Part shown: positions 1-9,463 of the stretch, one piece after another
How the letters are laid out: each line of letters begins with the position of its first letter
How positions within the stretch are numbered: the stretch's first letter is position 1
Origin: Pseudolactococcus sp041800635
Lineage (GTDB): Bacteria > Bacillota > Bacilli > Lactobacillales > Streptococcaceae
Assembly: GCA_047833645.1 (NCBI GenBank)
Contig: CP181259.1
Coordinates: forward strand, 1,178,001-1,242,000
Length of the DNA stretch: 64,000 nucleotides
Direction: 5' to 3'
The notes under the pieces: model-generated
What the model was told of the DNA's origin: nothing
Database searches by the model: none
Seen by the model: only the letters and a program-made list of their open reading frames with translations
Translations under genes and position numbers: made by a program

Positions 1-315
1 CGCTCGCGTGCGAGAAATGACGTGCAAGATGCCCACGATGATGAAAATAAGCGCTGTAAATAAGGTCATTTCCTGAAAATAAAAACTAGCCATCGTCACG
101 GTTTGTGCTGTCGCCTCGGTCGGTCCGACGAGGGCAATCATGGCTGGATTTTTTAGCGTTTCAAACATGGCCAAAAGTTCAGCCTTGGTGCCATAGAGGC
201 TTGACATCATGGGCGCATAAAAAATGGCGAAATAGACCAGCCCAAGTAAGCTGAGACTGAGTTTTTTCCAGTCTTTCTTGACTAAATTTTTAAAAATGAG
301 CGCGAAATTGGTCAT
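1..315 (-). CDS. ABC-2 type transporter permease, partial (runs off left edge)
   Basis: The first 105 codons read from an ATG at 315 towards the left edge; the C-terminus lies outside the window. The start codon overlaps the stop of the upstream ATPase gene by 4 nt (ATGA), so the two are translationally coupled. The N-terminus is cytoplasmic-looking (FKNLVKKDWKK), then come hydrophobic segments at about residues 18-35 and 75-98 separated by a polar loop, as expected for an ABC-2 membrane subunit. It should form a drug or peptide efflux pump with the neighbouring ATPase. The substrate cannot be told from sequence. Confidence 0.75.
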   Translation of the reverse strand, partial: MTNFALIFKNLVKKDWKKLSLSLLGLVYFAIFYAPMMSSLYGTKAELLAMFETLKNPAMIALVGPTEATAQTVTMASFYFQEMTLFTALIFIIVGILHVISRTRA

Positions 316-1208
316 CTGGCATCACCGCCTTCAGCGTATTTATCCATGAACAATTCGTCAAGCGTCGGTTTTTGCGTGGCGATTTTGATGATTTCTTGCG
401 CAGCTAGGTAGCTCATGACCGCTGCGACACCCGTATCATCTAGCAAAAACGTCGCGGTATTGCCTGAAATTTGAAGTTGACTCACGCTCGAAAAATCACC
501 TAGGCTTGAAAGCTCAGACGCTGTTGTCACCGTCATCTTAGACTGGGTGATCGACTTCAACTCCTGTAAACTGCCCCGCTCGATAATCTCGCCATCTTTG
601 ATGATGACAATGGTATCAGCTAGTTTTTCAACTTCTGATAAGATGTGCGAGGAGAGCAGAATCGCCTTGCCGGCTTGTTTCAAGCGTTTGACCTCAGTCT
701 GAAAGACATTTTCCATGAGCGGATCAAGTCCGCTCGTGGGTTCATCGAAAATATAGAGATCAGCTTCGGTCGCAAGGGCCGAAATCAGGGCGATTTTCTG
801 TTTGTTCCCTTTAGAATAAGCTTTGGCTTTTTTGTTGATATCAAAATGAAAGGCTTGGATGAGCTCAGCCTGTTTATCGAGGTTGACATTTTTACGGAGT
901 TTAGCAAAAAGCGCCAAAATATCCCCGCCCCGCATATTATCCCAGACATTGGTTTCACCTGGGACGTAGGCAATTTTTTCATGGATGGCATCTGCTGCGG
1001 TGAAGACGTCTTGACCAAAAATCGTGACGGTGCCACTATCTTTTTTCAATAAACCGAGTAGCGTTCGGATGGTCGTTGACTTTCCCGCGCCATTAGGCCC
1101 TAGAAAACCAACGACTTCACCGGCATTGACAGTAAAGGTGACATCTTTCAAGGCTTGAAACTTACCAAAAGACTTTTTTAGATTTTCAATTTTAATCATT
1201 TCTTTCAT
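312..1208 (-). CDS. ABC transporter ATP-binding protein (BcrA/CcmA-type exporter)
   Basis: Cytoplasmic ATPase of about 298 residues. It shows Walker A GPNGAGKST (about residues 37-45), Walker B with FDEPTSGLDP, and the switch histidine in LSSHIL. The signature is the degenerate SKGNKQK common in BcrA-like drug exporters rather than LSGGQ. The C-terminal 80 residues form the extra domain usual for this subfamily. The reading frame is open further upstream, but the start at 1208 is preferred because a GGAGAG Shine-Dalgarno sits just before it. It forms an operon with the permease at 315 and is divergent from a TetR gene, which probably represses it. Confidence 0.85.
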   Translation of the reverse strand: MKEMIKIENLKKSFGKFQALKDVTFTVNAGEVVGFLGPNGAGKSTTIRTLLGLLKKDSGTVTIFGQDVFTAADAIHEKIAYVPGETNVWDNMRGGDILALFAKLRKNVNLDKQAELIQAFHFDINKKAKAYSKGNKQKIALISALATEADLYIFDEPTSGLDPLMENVFQTEVKRLKQAGKAILLSSHILSEVEKLADTIVIIKDGEIIERGSLQELKSITQSKMTVTTASELSSLGDFSSVSQLQISGNTATFLLDDTGVAAVMSYLAAQEIIKIATQKPTLDELFMDKYAEGGDAR

Positions 1209-1237
1209 TTTGAACTCTCCTATGCTATCTAGTTCAT

Positions 1238-1265
1238 ATTTTACGCTTGTACGGTGATTTGTCAA
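1238..1265 (-). promoter_or_regulatory. Promoter of the ABC exporter operon
   Basis: On the minus strand TTGACA (1260-1265) and TAAAAT (1238-1243) are separated by 16 bp, about 30 bp upstream of the ATPase start. It lies next to the inverted repeat at 1271-1300. Confidence 0.65.
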
Positions 1266-1270
1266 GGTGT

Positions 1271-1311
1271 TTTGAACTCGTGTTGACAAATGAGTTCAAA
1301 AGTTCTATCAT
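1271..1311 (+). promoter_or_regulatory. tetR promoter with TetR-type operator (inverted repeat)
   Basis: A perfect 9-bp inverted repeat, TTTGAACTC (1271-1279) and GAGTTCAAA (1292-1300) with a 12-bp spacer, surrounds the -35 box TTGACA (1283-1288). TATCAT (1306-1311) lies 17 bp further. A dimeric TetR bound here would block its own promoter and probably the divergent exporter promoter. Confidence 0.65.
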
Positions 1312-1317
1312 AAAACT

Positions 1318-1893
1318 ATGAATGGCTATACCAAAAACAAATTAGATAAAATGGCGAAAATCGAACAGGTGACGCTTGACCTGCTCAGCACTTTGCCGAT
1401 TAAAAAAATCGCCGTGACTGATATTTCACAGACCGTTGGCGTTTCTAAAGTCACGATTTTTAACTATTATGAAAGCAAGCAAGCGTTGATTAAGAAGGTC
1501 ATTTTTGACCATTTTCAGACGATTTATGACCAGTATGAGGCGATTATTCAGTCAGATTTATCTTTCGAGGCGGCTTATCGGCGTTTGACCCAGTTTGAGT
1601 TAGCTGAAATGCAAAAAAATTCAGGTATGCTCAACCAAAATATCATGACCCTCTATGCGTCTGACACTAGTTTTTATGATCAAGCCGCCCAAGATAAATC
1701 AGAACAACTCATGCTAGCCTTGATCAAAAAAGGGCGTGAGGATAACTTCATCAATCCTCGCTATGATGATGCAACGGTTCTAAATATTTGCCGCATTTAC
1801 AACGAAGGACTGAAAATCTTTAGCGACACCCCTGATAAACTCTTTGCCATGACCGACGATTTGACCTCGATTTTTTTGAATGGTTTGAGATGA
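1318..1893 (+). CDS. TetR family transcriptional regulator
   Basis: 191 residues. The N-terminal helix-turn-helix spans about residues 30-55 (VTDISQTVGVSKVTIFNYY) and is followed by an all-helical ligand domain without a recognisable signature. It is divergent from an ABC drug-type exporter and is the likely local repressor. The ATG at 1318 coincides with the predicted transcription start (about 7 nt after the -10 box at 1306-1311) and has no Shine-Dalgarno, so the message looks leaderless. An ATG at codon 12 has no better ribosome site. Confidence 0.85.
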   Translation: MNGYTKNKLDKMAKIEQVTLDLLSTLPIKKIAVTDISQTVGVSKVTIFNYYESKQALIKKVIFDHFQTIYDQYEAIIQSDLSFEAAYRRLTQFELAEMQKNSGMLNQNIMTLYASDTSFYDQAAQDKSEQLMLALIKKGREDNFINPRYDDATVLNICRIYNEGLKIFSDTPDKLFAMTDDLTSIFLNGLR

Positions 1894-1932
1894 TGACTCA
1901 ATTTGAAGCTGGGACAACAAGCCTCAATTACC

Positions 1933-1986
1933 AAAAGAGAAAAGAAACTAGGCAATTTAAATCTGCCAGTCTGCTTTTCTCTTTTT
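1933..1986 (+). terminator. Rho-independent terminator after tetR
   Basis: AAAAGAGAAAAG (1933-1944) pairs with CTTTTCTCTTTT (1974-1985) and the second arm ends in a T run. It lies 40 bp after the tetR stop. Confidence 0.55.
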
Positions 1987-2106
1987 CATATTGTTTCTTA
2001 GAAATAATATGAGTCTGCCACGAAATCAACGTATTTTTTCTTGCAGCATGTTCATGCTACTTTACGATTTTTCGAAAAGTGATACAAGAAAACTCTTTTG
2101 ACTGCA

Positions 2107-2134
2107 TCAAAAAAAAGCCAACCGAGGTCGACTT
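2107..2134 (-). terminator. Terminator of the beta-glucoside operon
   Basis: On the minus strand a GTCGACC/GGTTGGC-type stem with G-U pairs is followed by eight T residues. It sits just beyond the stop of the last GH1 gene. Confidence 0.6.
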
Positions 2135-2151
2135 TTCTTCTCTATTATCAG

Positions 2152-3594
2152 TTATTCTTTTTCCCAACTCGTGTCAGCACCATTGCTTGCGATGACTTGC
2201 TTGTACCAGTTGAAAGATTTCTTAGGTGTCCGTTTGAGCGTGCCGTTGCCTTCATTGTCGCGGTCGACATAAATAAAGCCATAGCGTTTTTTCATCTCGC
2301 CCGTTCCGGCAGACACCAAATCAATACAGCCCCAAGACGTATAGCCAAGTACGTCCACACCGTCAAGCTCAATCGCATCACGCATGGCATCCACATGCTG
2401 CGCCATATAATCAATGCGATAGTCATCTGCCACATAACCATTTTCATCCGGCACATCAACAGCGCCTAGACCATTTTCAACCACGAAAAGCGGTTTTTGA
2501 TAACGGTCATAAAGACTATTCAAGGTTGTTCGGAACCCAAGCGGGTCAATCTGCCAGCCCCACTCGCTTGATGCCAGGTAAGGATTTTTGACAGAGTCGA
2601 AAATGTTGGATGCTGTGAAGTCGACCTCATCATTATCAGGGCCGATAGACACGCGCGTTGCGTAGTAGCTAAAGGAGACGAAGTCGACTGTATTGGCTTT
2701 GAGGAAGTCAAGATCGCCATCCTCAATCGGCAACTGGATCCCTTTACGTGCCAAACGTTTCAAGAAGTAGTTCGGGTATTCGCCACGCGCCTGCACGTCA
2801 ATCAAGTAATACTCGTCACGCGCATCTTCATAGGCTGCCCAAACATCGCTCGGACGGCAAGAATACGGATAGTAGACCGCACCTGCCATCATACAACCGA
2901 CCTTGTTTTCAGGGTCAATTTCGTGAGCGATTTGCGTCGCTTTAGCACTGGCTAACAATTCATGGTGGGCTGCTGTGTACTTAGCCAGGTCCTTGTCTTC
3001 ACCATCTTCAAAAGTCAGACCCGCCCCCATAAATGGTGCATGAAGAATCATATTGATTTCATTAAAGGTCAACCAATATTTAACCAAGCCTTTGTAACGT
3101 GTGAAAAGCACACGAACCAAGTTTTCGTAGAAGTCCACGAGTTTGCGATTCTTCCAACCGCCATATGCTGTAATCAAATGAATCGGACAGTCAAAATGCG
3201 TGATCGTTACTAAGGGTTCAATCCCATATTTATGACAGGTTTTGAATAACTCTTCATAGAATTTAAGACCTGCTTCATTTGGCTCTTTTTCATCTCCTTT
3301 AGGGAAAATACGTGACCAAGCGATGGATAAACGGTAAGTTTTAAAGCCCATTTCGCCAAATAATTTAATGTCTTCTTTGAAGTGATGGTACATGTCAATC
3401 GCTTCTTTTGCTGGATAAAAATGTTCTTCGTCAAATGCGAGATGTCTCATCTCTCCTGTAATGATCGGAAAGCGGTCCTTACCGAGTGGCACGACATCAA
3501 CATTGGCTAGGCCACGACCATCTGCATCATAGCCACCTTCACATTGGTTGGCAGCAGTTGCGCCACCCCATAAAAATCCTTTTGGAAATCCCAT
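2152..3594 (-). CDS. bglA: 6-phospho-beta-glucosidase (GH1), copy 1
   Basis: 480 residues, full length for glycoside hydrolase family 1. It should hydrolyse phosphorylated beta-glucosides (cellobiose, salicin, arbutin type) delivered by the PTS permease in the same operon. The acid/base glutamate lies in TFNEIN and the nucleophile in VVENGLG. The C-terminal GEMKKRYGFIY stretch has the Ser/Lys/Tyr pattern that binds the substrate 6-phosphate. The start is supported by GGAGAAAT upstream. It is the last of three GH1 paralogues in one operon, separated from the other two by a HAD phosphatase gene. Which aglycone each copy prefers cannot be told. Confidence 0.9.
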   Translation of the reverse strand: MGFPKGFLWGGATAANQCEGGYDADGRGLANVDVVPLGKDRFPIITGEMRHLAFDEEHFYPAKEAIDMYHHFKEDIKLFGEMGFKTYRLSIAWSRIFPKGDEKEPNEAGLKFYEELFKTCHKYGIEPLVTITHFDCPIHLITAYGGWKNRKLVDFYENLVRVLFTRYKGLVKYWLTFNEINMILHAPFMGAGLTFEDGEDKDLAKYTAAHHELLASAKATQIAHEIDPENKVGCMMAGAVYYPYSCRPSDVWAAYEDARDEYYLIDVQARGEYPNYFLKRLARKGIQLPIEDGDLDFLKANTVDFVSFSYYATRVSIGPDNDEVDFTASNIFDSVKNPYLASSEWGWQIDPLGFRTTLNSLYDRYQKPLFVVENGLGAVDVPDENGYVADDYRIDYMAQHVDAMRDAIELDGVDVLGYTSWGCIDLVSAGTGEMKKRYGFIYVDRDNEGNGTLKRTPKKSFNWYKQVIASNGADTSWEKE

Positions 3595-3676
3595 TTTTTA
3601 TTTCTCCTTATTTAGTTTAGTTGTTGCGCATAGGTAAACCTATTTTCATACGGTGCTAAACGCCCGTTAGCACCTT

Positions 3677-4522
3677 TTAAGCAAAATAATGATGTTTCTT
3701 AAAACTTTCTGCAATACCGTCGTTATCGACGTCTGTCGTCACTTCATCGGCTGCTGCTTTGAGCTCATCTGTCCCATTGCCCATGGCGATGTTGTAACCA
3801 CAGGCGCGGAACATAGCAAGATCGTTATTAGCATCGCCAATAGAGATGGCATCTGCTTTTGTCAGCTTGAGTTTGTTGAGGACAAGTTCGATTGCCGTTT
3901 GTTTGTCATTGCCTTTGACCGAAATTTCGCCACTTTCCTTGCCAAAAAACGGCACGGTCATGTGGAACATTTCAAACTGTTGACCGAATTTATCAGAGAT
4001 CGTTTGATAAGCCACCTCACGATTGATAAAGGAAATTTTATTCACATCGGCATAGTCAATCTCACGCCCAGCATAGCTGTCAATCAAGTCATAAAACCAT
4101 TGATTAGCGGTGGTGAGGTCGGCGATTTTGGCCTCATCCCCTTGGCAGTAGTCGCCAATCGTTGCCTGAATCGTCTCTTTGTAGTGCTTACTACCAAACA
4201 AACCGCTATTGGACTCCAAGTAATAGCCAATCTTGTGCGCATCGAAGAAAGCGATGATTTCCCGAACTGCTTTTTCTGGCATGGTATGATGGTGAAGGAT
4301 GTCATCACCGTAAGCAATATAGCCACCGCCAGCACCGATCATCCCATCAAAGCCAATCGCCATAATCTCAGGCAAAATCTCAGGCTTAGAGCGCCCTGTG
4401 CAGATAAAAGCGAGATGGCCTGCAGCTTGAAAACGGTGCACCGTCTCAACTGTTGCCGGTGTTGGCACACTCGAATCCCCAACCAATGTGCCATCTACAT
4501 CAAAAAAAGCTATTTTCGTCAT
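3677..4522 (-). CDS. HAD-superfamily (Cof-type) sugar phosphatase
   Basis: 281 residues. Motif I FFDVDGTLV at the N-terminus, motif II FICTGRSK, a conserved lysine in GNDKQTAIE, and motif IV SIGDANNDLAMF define the Cof/YidA-type HAD hydrolases with a large C2 cap. These proteins dephosphorylate sugar phosphates and similar metabolites in the cytoplasm. It is placed between GH1 genes in the beta-glucoside operon, which suggests removal of excess glucose-6-phosphate or a side product, though this is inference. Confidence 0.85.
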   Translation of the reverse strand: MTKIAFFDVDGTLVGDSSVPTPATVETVHRFQAAGHLAFICTGRSKPEILPEIMAIGFDGMIGAGGGYIAYGDDILHHHTMPEKAVREIIAFFDAHKIGYYLESNSGLFGSKHYKETIQATIGDYCQGDEAKIADLTTANQWFYDLIDSYAGREIDYADVNKISFINREVAYQTISDKFGQQFEMFHMTVPFFGKESGEISVKGNDKQTAIELVLNKLKLTKADAISIGDANNDLAMFRACGYNIAMGNGTDELKAAADEVTTDVDNDGIAESFKKHHYFA

Positions 4523-4562
4523 GTTTTCTTTCCCCTTTTAATTTAAAGATGAAAATTCTTGC

Positions 4563-5993
4563 TTAAAGTTTTTCACCATTGCTTGCAATGACTGATTTGT
4601 ACCAGTCAAAAGATTTTTTCCGACGTCTTGAAAAATCACCTGATCCATCATCGTATTTTTCAACATAGATAAAGCCGTAGCGTTTGGCCATTTCGCCAGT
4701 TGAGGCTGAGACTAGGTCAATACAGCCCCATGGTGTGTAGCCAATCAGGTCAACGCCATCAAGGACTGCCTCATGCATGGCTTCAATATGCTGTTTGAGG
4801 TAGTCAATGCGATAACTGTCGTCAATCGTGCCATCAGCCGTCATCTCATCATAGGCGCCTAAACCATTTTCCACAACCATCAGCGGTATTTGGTAACGGT
4901 CATAGAGTTCATTTAGGGCAATTCGTAAGCCCAGTGGATCAATCTGCCAGCCCCAATCACTTGATGTTAAATAAGGATTTTTAGCACCACCCATGAGATT
5001 GCCGCCGCTCATAGCCGCTTCATCTGTCGTTTGACAGACGGTCATATAATAGCTGAAAGTATAAAAATCAACCTTACCAGCTGCTAGAATCGCGTCATCC
5101 TCTGGCTCTTTTTCAATTTGAATATCATTTTCTGTCAAATAACGCTTGGCAAAATTGGGATAAGCGCCACGTACTTGCACATCGCCACAAAGATAATTAA
5201 ACATCTGCATGACTTTTTGATTCTTTAAAACATCTGCTGGATTAGGCGTTAAAGGATAGCTCATCATATAAGCAAGCATACAACCAATTTGGTTGTCTCG
5301 GTCAATTTCATGCCCCAACTGAACGGCTTTAGCACTGGCAATAAACTGATGGTGCAAGGCTTGAAAACGTAATTGAGGTTGATCAACTTGGTGCATAAAT
5401 TCAGTCGTGCCATCATTTAGAATGCCTAAACTTAGCAGATTACCCATCGGCAGGGCGCCACAATTAATTTCATTAAAAGTCAACCAGCGTTTAACTCTCC
5501 CTTTGAAACGCGTGAAAATCGCCTGACAATAGGTCACATAAAAGTCTATCACACGACGATCTGTCCAACCATTGTATTTTTCAGTCAAGGCATAAGGCAT
5601 TTCATAATGTGAAATCGTCACGAGTGGCTCAATCCCATATTTTAGGCACTCATCGATTAAGTTTTCATAAAATTGTAGGCCTACTTCATTTGGCACCGTT
5701 TCTTCACCCGTTGGGAAAATTCTCGTCCAAGCAATTGAAAAACGGTAGACTTTAAAGCCCATTTCTGCAAAAAGCGCGATGTCTTCTTGGTAACGATGAT
5801 AATGATCAATCGCCTCATGTGACGGATAAAATGTATCCGCTTCCAAAACTGGCGTGATGCGTTTACTTTGGGTATGGGAGCCACCTGTGCAAACATCTGC
5901 ATCTGAAAGGCCTTTGCCTCCTGCTAAGTAGCCACCTTCCAGCTGATTGGCAGCTGTTGCGCCTCCCCATAAAAAATCTTTTGGAAATGCCAT
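4563..5993 (-). CDS. 6-phospho-beta-glucosidase (GH1), copy 2
   Basis: 476 residues, GH1. The acid/base motif TFNEIN and nucleophile motif VVENGLG are intact, and the phosphate-binding C-terminal motif is present as GEMAKRYGFIY. It is clearly paralogous to the copies at 2152-3594 and 6015-7451. It is followed after about 40 nt by the HAD phosphatase and preceded by copy 3 with only 21 nt between, so it is co-transcribed. Substrate range probably differs from its sisters in the aglycone site. Confidence 0.9.
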   Translation of the reverse strand: MAFPKDFLWGGATAANQLEGGYLAGGKGLSDADVCTGGSHTQSKRITPVLEADTFYPSHEAIDHYHRYQEDIALFAEMGFKVYRFSIAWTRIFPTGEETVPNEVGLQFYENLIDECLKYGIEPLVTISHYEMPYALTEKYNGWTDRRVIDFYVTYCQAIFTRFKGRVKRWLTFNEINCGALPMGNLLSLGILNDGTTEFMHQVDQPQLRFQALHHQFIASAKAVQLGHEIDRDNQIGCMLAYMMSYPLTPNPADVLKNQKVMQMFNYLCGDVQVRGAYPNFAKRYLTENDIQIEKEPEDDAILAAGKVDFYTFSYYMTVCQTTDEAAMSGGNLMGGAKNPYLTSSDWGWQIDPLGLRIALNELYDRYQIPLMVVENGLGAYDEMTADGTIDDSYRIDYLKQHIEAMHEAVLDGVDLIGYTPWGCIDLVSASTGEMAKRYGFIYVEKYDDGSGDFSRRRKKSFDWYKSVIASNGEKL

Positions 5994-6014
5994 ATCTCTC
6001 CTTCTCTATCTCTT

Positions 6015-7451
6015 TTAGAGTTTCTCACCATTACTTGTAATCACTTCTTTATACCAATCAAATGATTTTTTCTTATAGCGTTTGAGACTACCAGAACCAT
6101 CATTATTCATATCGACATAGATGAAACCATAACGTTTTTTCATTTCACCCGTGCCGGCCGATACTAAGTCAATCGGCCCCCACATGGTGTAGCCAATCAG
6201 ATTAGCCCCTTTTTCAATGGCTGAGTCCATGGCTTTAATATGATCCCGCATATAATCAATACGGTAATCATCTACTATCGTCCCGTCTGCTTGCAGCTCA
6301 TCTGCAAAGCCTAGACCATTTTCCACGACCATCAGTGGCATATGATAACGGTCTTGCAGGTCAATCAAGGTGTATTCTAGACCAATCGGGTCAACTTGCC
6401 AGCCCCACTCACTTGCTTTGAGATAAGGATTGGCCTTGCCACCCATGAGGTTGCCGCCTGTTTCGTTGGCGTTTTCGTCGGTCGTGATACAAATCGTCAT
6501 GTAGTAAGAAAACGTGTACATATCGACGGTGCCAGCTTTGAGAATTTCAGCATCGCCAGCCTCAAAAACAGGGAAAATGTCCTTGTTTTTCAGGTAAGTT
6601 GTCATGTAAGACGGATAGACACCGCGAGTTTGCACATCACCGACAAACTTGGCAAATAAGAGGTCAAACTCTTTGCGTTTGAGGACATCCTCAGGTTTTG
6701 GTGTCAAGGGATAGCTCGTAATATGGCAAATCATACAACCAATCATGAAGTCTGGATTGATCTCATGACCTAATTCTACCACTTTTGCACTAGCAACTAA
6801 AGCATTGTGTAGGGCTTGGAAACGAACTTTTTCGTTAGTTTTAGCACCGTTTGGATAGATCGTTTCATCGTTTGGATTCATGCCTAAAACAGTTAGCTCA
6901 CCATGATCCATGGCACCAAAGTTCATTTCATTAAAGGTAATCCAATATTTGACTTTGGATTTGTAGCGTGTCATGACGGTTTCAGCATATCGGACAAAGA
7001 GGTCAATCACACGTCTATCTGAAAAGCCATTATAGTTTTCTACAATGCCCATTGGCAATTCAAAATGTGATAGGGTGATTAATGGTGTCATGCCATTTTT
7101 AATCAGTTCATCAATGACATCATCGTAAAATGCCAAACCGGCTTCATTTGGCTCTAACTCATCACCCATTGGGAAAATCCGTGACCATGAAATGCTCATG
7201 CGGAAAATATTGAAGTTCATCTCACCAAAAAGTTTGATGTCTTCTTTGTAGTGATGATAAAAATCAATCGCCTTATGGCTTGGATAGTAGACACCATCTT
7301 CAACTGTTGGCGTGAAACGGCGTTCGAGCTTCACCCCACCGACTGTTTTTAAATCAGGAACAGAAAGGCCTTTACCACCTTGGTCGTAGCCACCCTCAAA
7401 TTGATTGGCGGCTATCGCGCCACCCCATAAAAAATCTTTTGGAAATGTCAT
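6015..7451 (-). CDS. 6-phospho-beta-glucosidase (GH1), copy 3
   Basis: 478 residues, GH1, first glycosidase after the permease. The nucleophile motif VVENGLG and phosphate-binding GEMKKRYGFIY are intact. The acid/base motif reads TFNEMN instead of TFNEIN; the catalytic glutamate is kept. A GGAGAAAT ribosome site precedes the ATG. Confidence 0.9.
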   Translation of the reverse strand: MTFPKDFLWGGAIAANQFEGGYDQGGKGLSVPDLKTVGGVKLERRFTPTVEDGVYYPSHKAIDFYHHYKEDIKLFGEMNFNIFRMSISWSRIFPMGDELEPNEAGLAFYDDVIDELIKNGMTPLITLSHFELPMGIVENYNGFSDRRVIDLFVRYAETVMTRYKSKVKYWITFNEMNFGAMDHGELTVLGMNPNDETIYPNGAKTNEKVRFQALHNALVASAKVVELGHEINPDFMIGCMICHITSYPLTPKPEDVLKRKEFDLLFAKFVGDVQTRGVYPSYMTTYLKNKDIFPVFEAGDAEILKAGTVDMYTFSYYMTICITTDENANETGGNLMGGKANPYLKASEWGWQVDPIGLEYTLIDLQDRYHMPLMVVENGLGFADELQADGTIVDDYRIDYMRDHIKAMDSAIEKGANLIGYTMWGPIDLVSAGTGEMKKRYGFIYVDMNNDGSGSLKRYKKKSFDWYKEVITSNGEKL

Positions 7452-7503
7452 ATTTCTCCTATCTTGTATTTATTTAATAGATTATTTTTACTTACTTGTA
7501 CAA

Positions 7504-7525
7504 ATAGTACGCCTAAGCGTACTAT
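7504..7525 (-). other. Stem-loop between bglP and the GH1 genes
   Basis: A perfect 9-bp stem ATAGTACGC / GCGTACTAT with a 4-nt loop, without a T run on the minus strand. It fits an mRNA processing or stabilising hairpin separating permease and glycosidase expression rather than a terminator. Confidence 0.45.
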
Positions 7526-7559
7526 CTACTTGTTATATTATTGCCTTTTTCGCCTAAAC

Positions 7560-9452
7560 TTAAATAGTTGTCAATAAAGCATCGCTATTTGTGACTGTTT
7601 GCTTATCAGTTACCTTAATCTCTTCATAATCTGGCGTATTCGTCACAATAATTGGTGTTTGTGTGCTAAATCCAGCTTCTTCAATCGCTTTGATGTCAAA
7701 TGATAACAATTTTTGACCTTTTTTCACTGTATCACCTTGTTTGACAAAACTTTCAAAATATTTGCCTTCCAGTTGGACAGTATCCATGCCGACATGGATT
7801 AAAACTTCTGCACCCTTATCTGAAATCAGACCAATGGCGTGTTTAGTTGGGAAAAGTGTCATAACGCTACCATCAAATGGTGCAACAACTTCGCCTTTAC
7901 TTGGCATAATCACAGCACCTTTTCCCATAATTCCTTCTGAAAAAGCTGCGTCTTTTGCTTCACTAAGTGGTAAAACTTGACCCTCTACAGGGGTAGACAG
8001 GGTTTCTCCATTGTGCGCGACGTTTTTCTGACCAGTCGCAGCTTTTTTAGCTTCTTCTTTCGTAAGTGTCACTGTTGGTGCATCATCATCAAAACCTAAG
8101 ACATAAGCCAGACCAAAACCTGCTATCAAAGCAACCACATCTAAGATGACACTATAAATCACAAATTTCATTGACCCATCTGGGGCAATTAATGTTGTAT
8201 ATCTGAAAATACCTAAACCACCATTATTGTAGACTTCAATGCCTAATCCCATAGCAATAGCACCTGTGACGGCACCAACAATACATGATGCCCAGAATGG
8301 TTTTTTCTTAGGTAGCGTAACCCCATAAATCGCTGGCTCTGTCACCCCAAAGATACCTGAGATAAAGGCAGGGATAGACAGTTCTTTTAATTTCATATTT
8401 TTTGTTTTCAATAGTACTGCAAGAACAGCACCTGTTTGTGCAAACGAAACACTACCACTACCAACCAGAAGTGCTGTTGGTTGGCCTGATGATAAGGCAA
8501 TAATCACAAATGGGATAAGCGCCCAGTGCATCCCAAACATAACCAAAATTTGCCATCCAAAACCGATAATAGCACCAAAAATAATGGGATTAAAGTTTTG
8601 AACTGCTAGTAAGCTGTTCCCTAACACATCCGCAACCAAATTCATCACAGGACCAATCACTAAGAAAGTCAATGGCACAACAATGAGTGCTGTGAAAAAT
8701 GGCACTAAGAAAAGCTTAACCACATCCGGAATGACCTTACGAAGATTTTTTTCAACAAAAGCGGCGAAAGCAGTTGCACCGACAATTGGCATTACTGTCG
8801 AACCGTAACCTGCTGCTGGAATTGAGAATGGGATACCAAAGAAGTCCATGCCACCCGCTTCAGCGAATTGTGCTGTTGCTGAGCCATCAATAAAGCCTTT
8901 ATAAACAAGAGCTGATGCAATCATCATCCCTAAGAAAGGTGCCCCACCAAATTTTTTCATAGATGTATAGCCTAGGAATATTGGTAAGAAAAGAAACAGA
9001 CCGTCTCCCATTGCATTAAATAGGGCATAGGTAGAACCAGCTGCAAATGCTGGTCCCATCGCAAAACTCAAAATAGCCGCAACACCTTTTAGCATACCTG
9101 CTGCTGCCAATGTTGGTAAAACTGGTTGGAAAATACCAGAAATCATGTCCACAAAGCGGTCAAACAAATTTCCCTTTGGTCCATTATCAACGACTGGCTC
9201 TAAAACACCTAAGACAGCATCAACATCTTTACGAACATCAGGGACATGATTACCAATAACCACCTGATATTGCCCGCCTGCCTGCATGACAGTTACGACA
9301 CCATCCATGTTTTTTAGCTTCTCTGTATTTGCTTTAGACTCGTCTTTTAATTTAAAACGCAGTCTTGTAATACAGTTTGTTAACGAGTTGACATTTTCCT
9401 TGCCACCGACTTCTTTGACGATTTTATTCGCCAGTTCTTCATATCTGCCCAT
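7560..9452 (-). CDS. bglP: PTS beta-glucoside transporter subunit IIBCA
   Basis: 630 residues, the usual length of a fused IIB-IIC-IIA permease. The IIB domain lies at about 1-90 with the phosphorylated cysteine at residue 27 (LTNCITRLRF). The IIC membrane domain lies at about 105-460. The IIA domain lies at about 490-620 with the phosphohistidine near 553 (EVLIHVGMDTVQLEG). It imports and phosphorylates beta-glucosides with phosphate from HPr. It follows licT and leads three 6-phospho-beta-glucosidases. An AGGAGG ribosome site sits in a hairpin described at 9464-9535. Confidence 0.93.
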   Translation of the reverse strand: MGRYEELANKIVKEVGGKENVNSLTNCITRLRFKLKDESKANTEKLKNMDGVVTVMQAGGQYQVVIGNHVPDVRKDVDAVLGVLEPVVDNGPKGNLFDRFVDMISGIFQPVLPTLAAAGMLKGVAAILSFAMGPAFAAGSTYALFNAMGDGLFLFLPIFLGYTSMKKFGGAPFLGMMIASALVYKGFIDGSATAQFAEAGGMDFFGIPFSIPAAGYGSTVMPIVGATAFAAFVEKNLRKVIPDVVKLFLVPFFTALIVVPLTFLVIGPVMNLVADVLGNSLLAVQNFNPIIFGAIIGFGWQILVMFGMHWALIPFVIIALSSGQPTALLVGSGSVSFAQTGAVLAVLLKTKNMKLKELSIPAFISGIFGVTEPAIYGVTLPKKKPFWASCIVGAVTGAIAMGLGIEVYNNGGLGIFRYTTLIAPDGSMKFVIYSVILDVVALIAGFGLAYVLGFDDDAPTVTLTKEEAKKAATGQKNVAHNGETLSTPVEGQVLPLSEAKDAAFSEGIMGKGAVIMPSKGEVVAPFDGSVMTLFPTKHAIGLISDKGAEVLIHVGMDTVQLEGKYFESFVKQGDTVKKGQKLLSFDIKAIEEAGFSTQTPIIVTNTPDYEEIKVTDKQTVTNSDALLTTI

Positions 9453-9463
9453 TGTAGGATCCT

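Noticed and set aside
3689..4546. Long plus-strand open frame of 285 codons
   Set aside because: It is antisense to the HAD phosphatase gene, whose motifs are complete. It shows no family features and no promoter.
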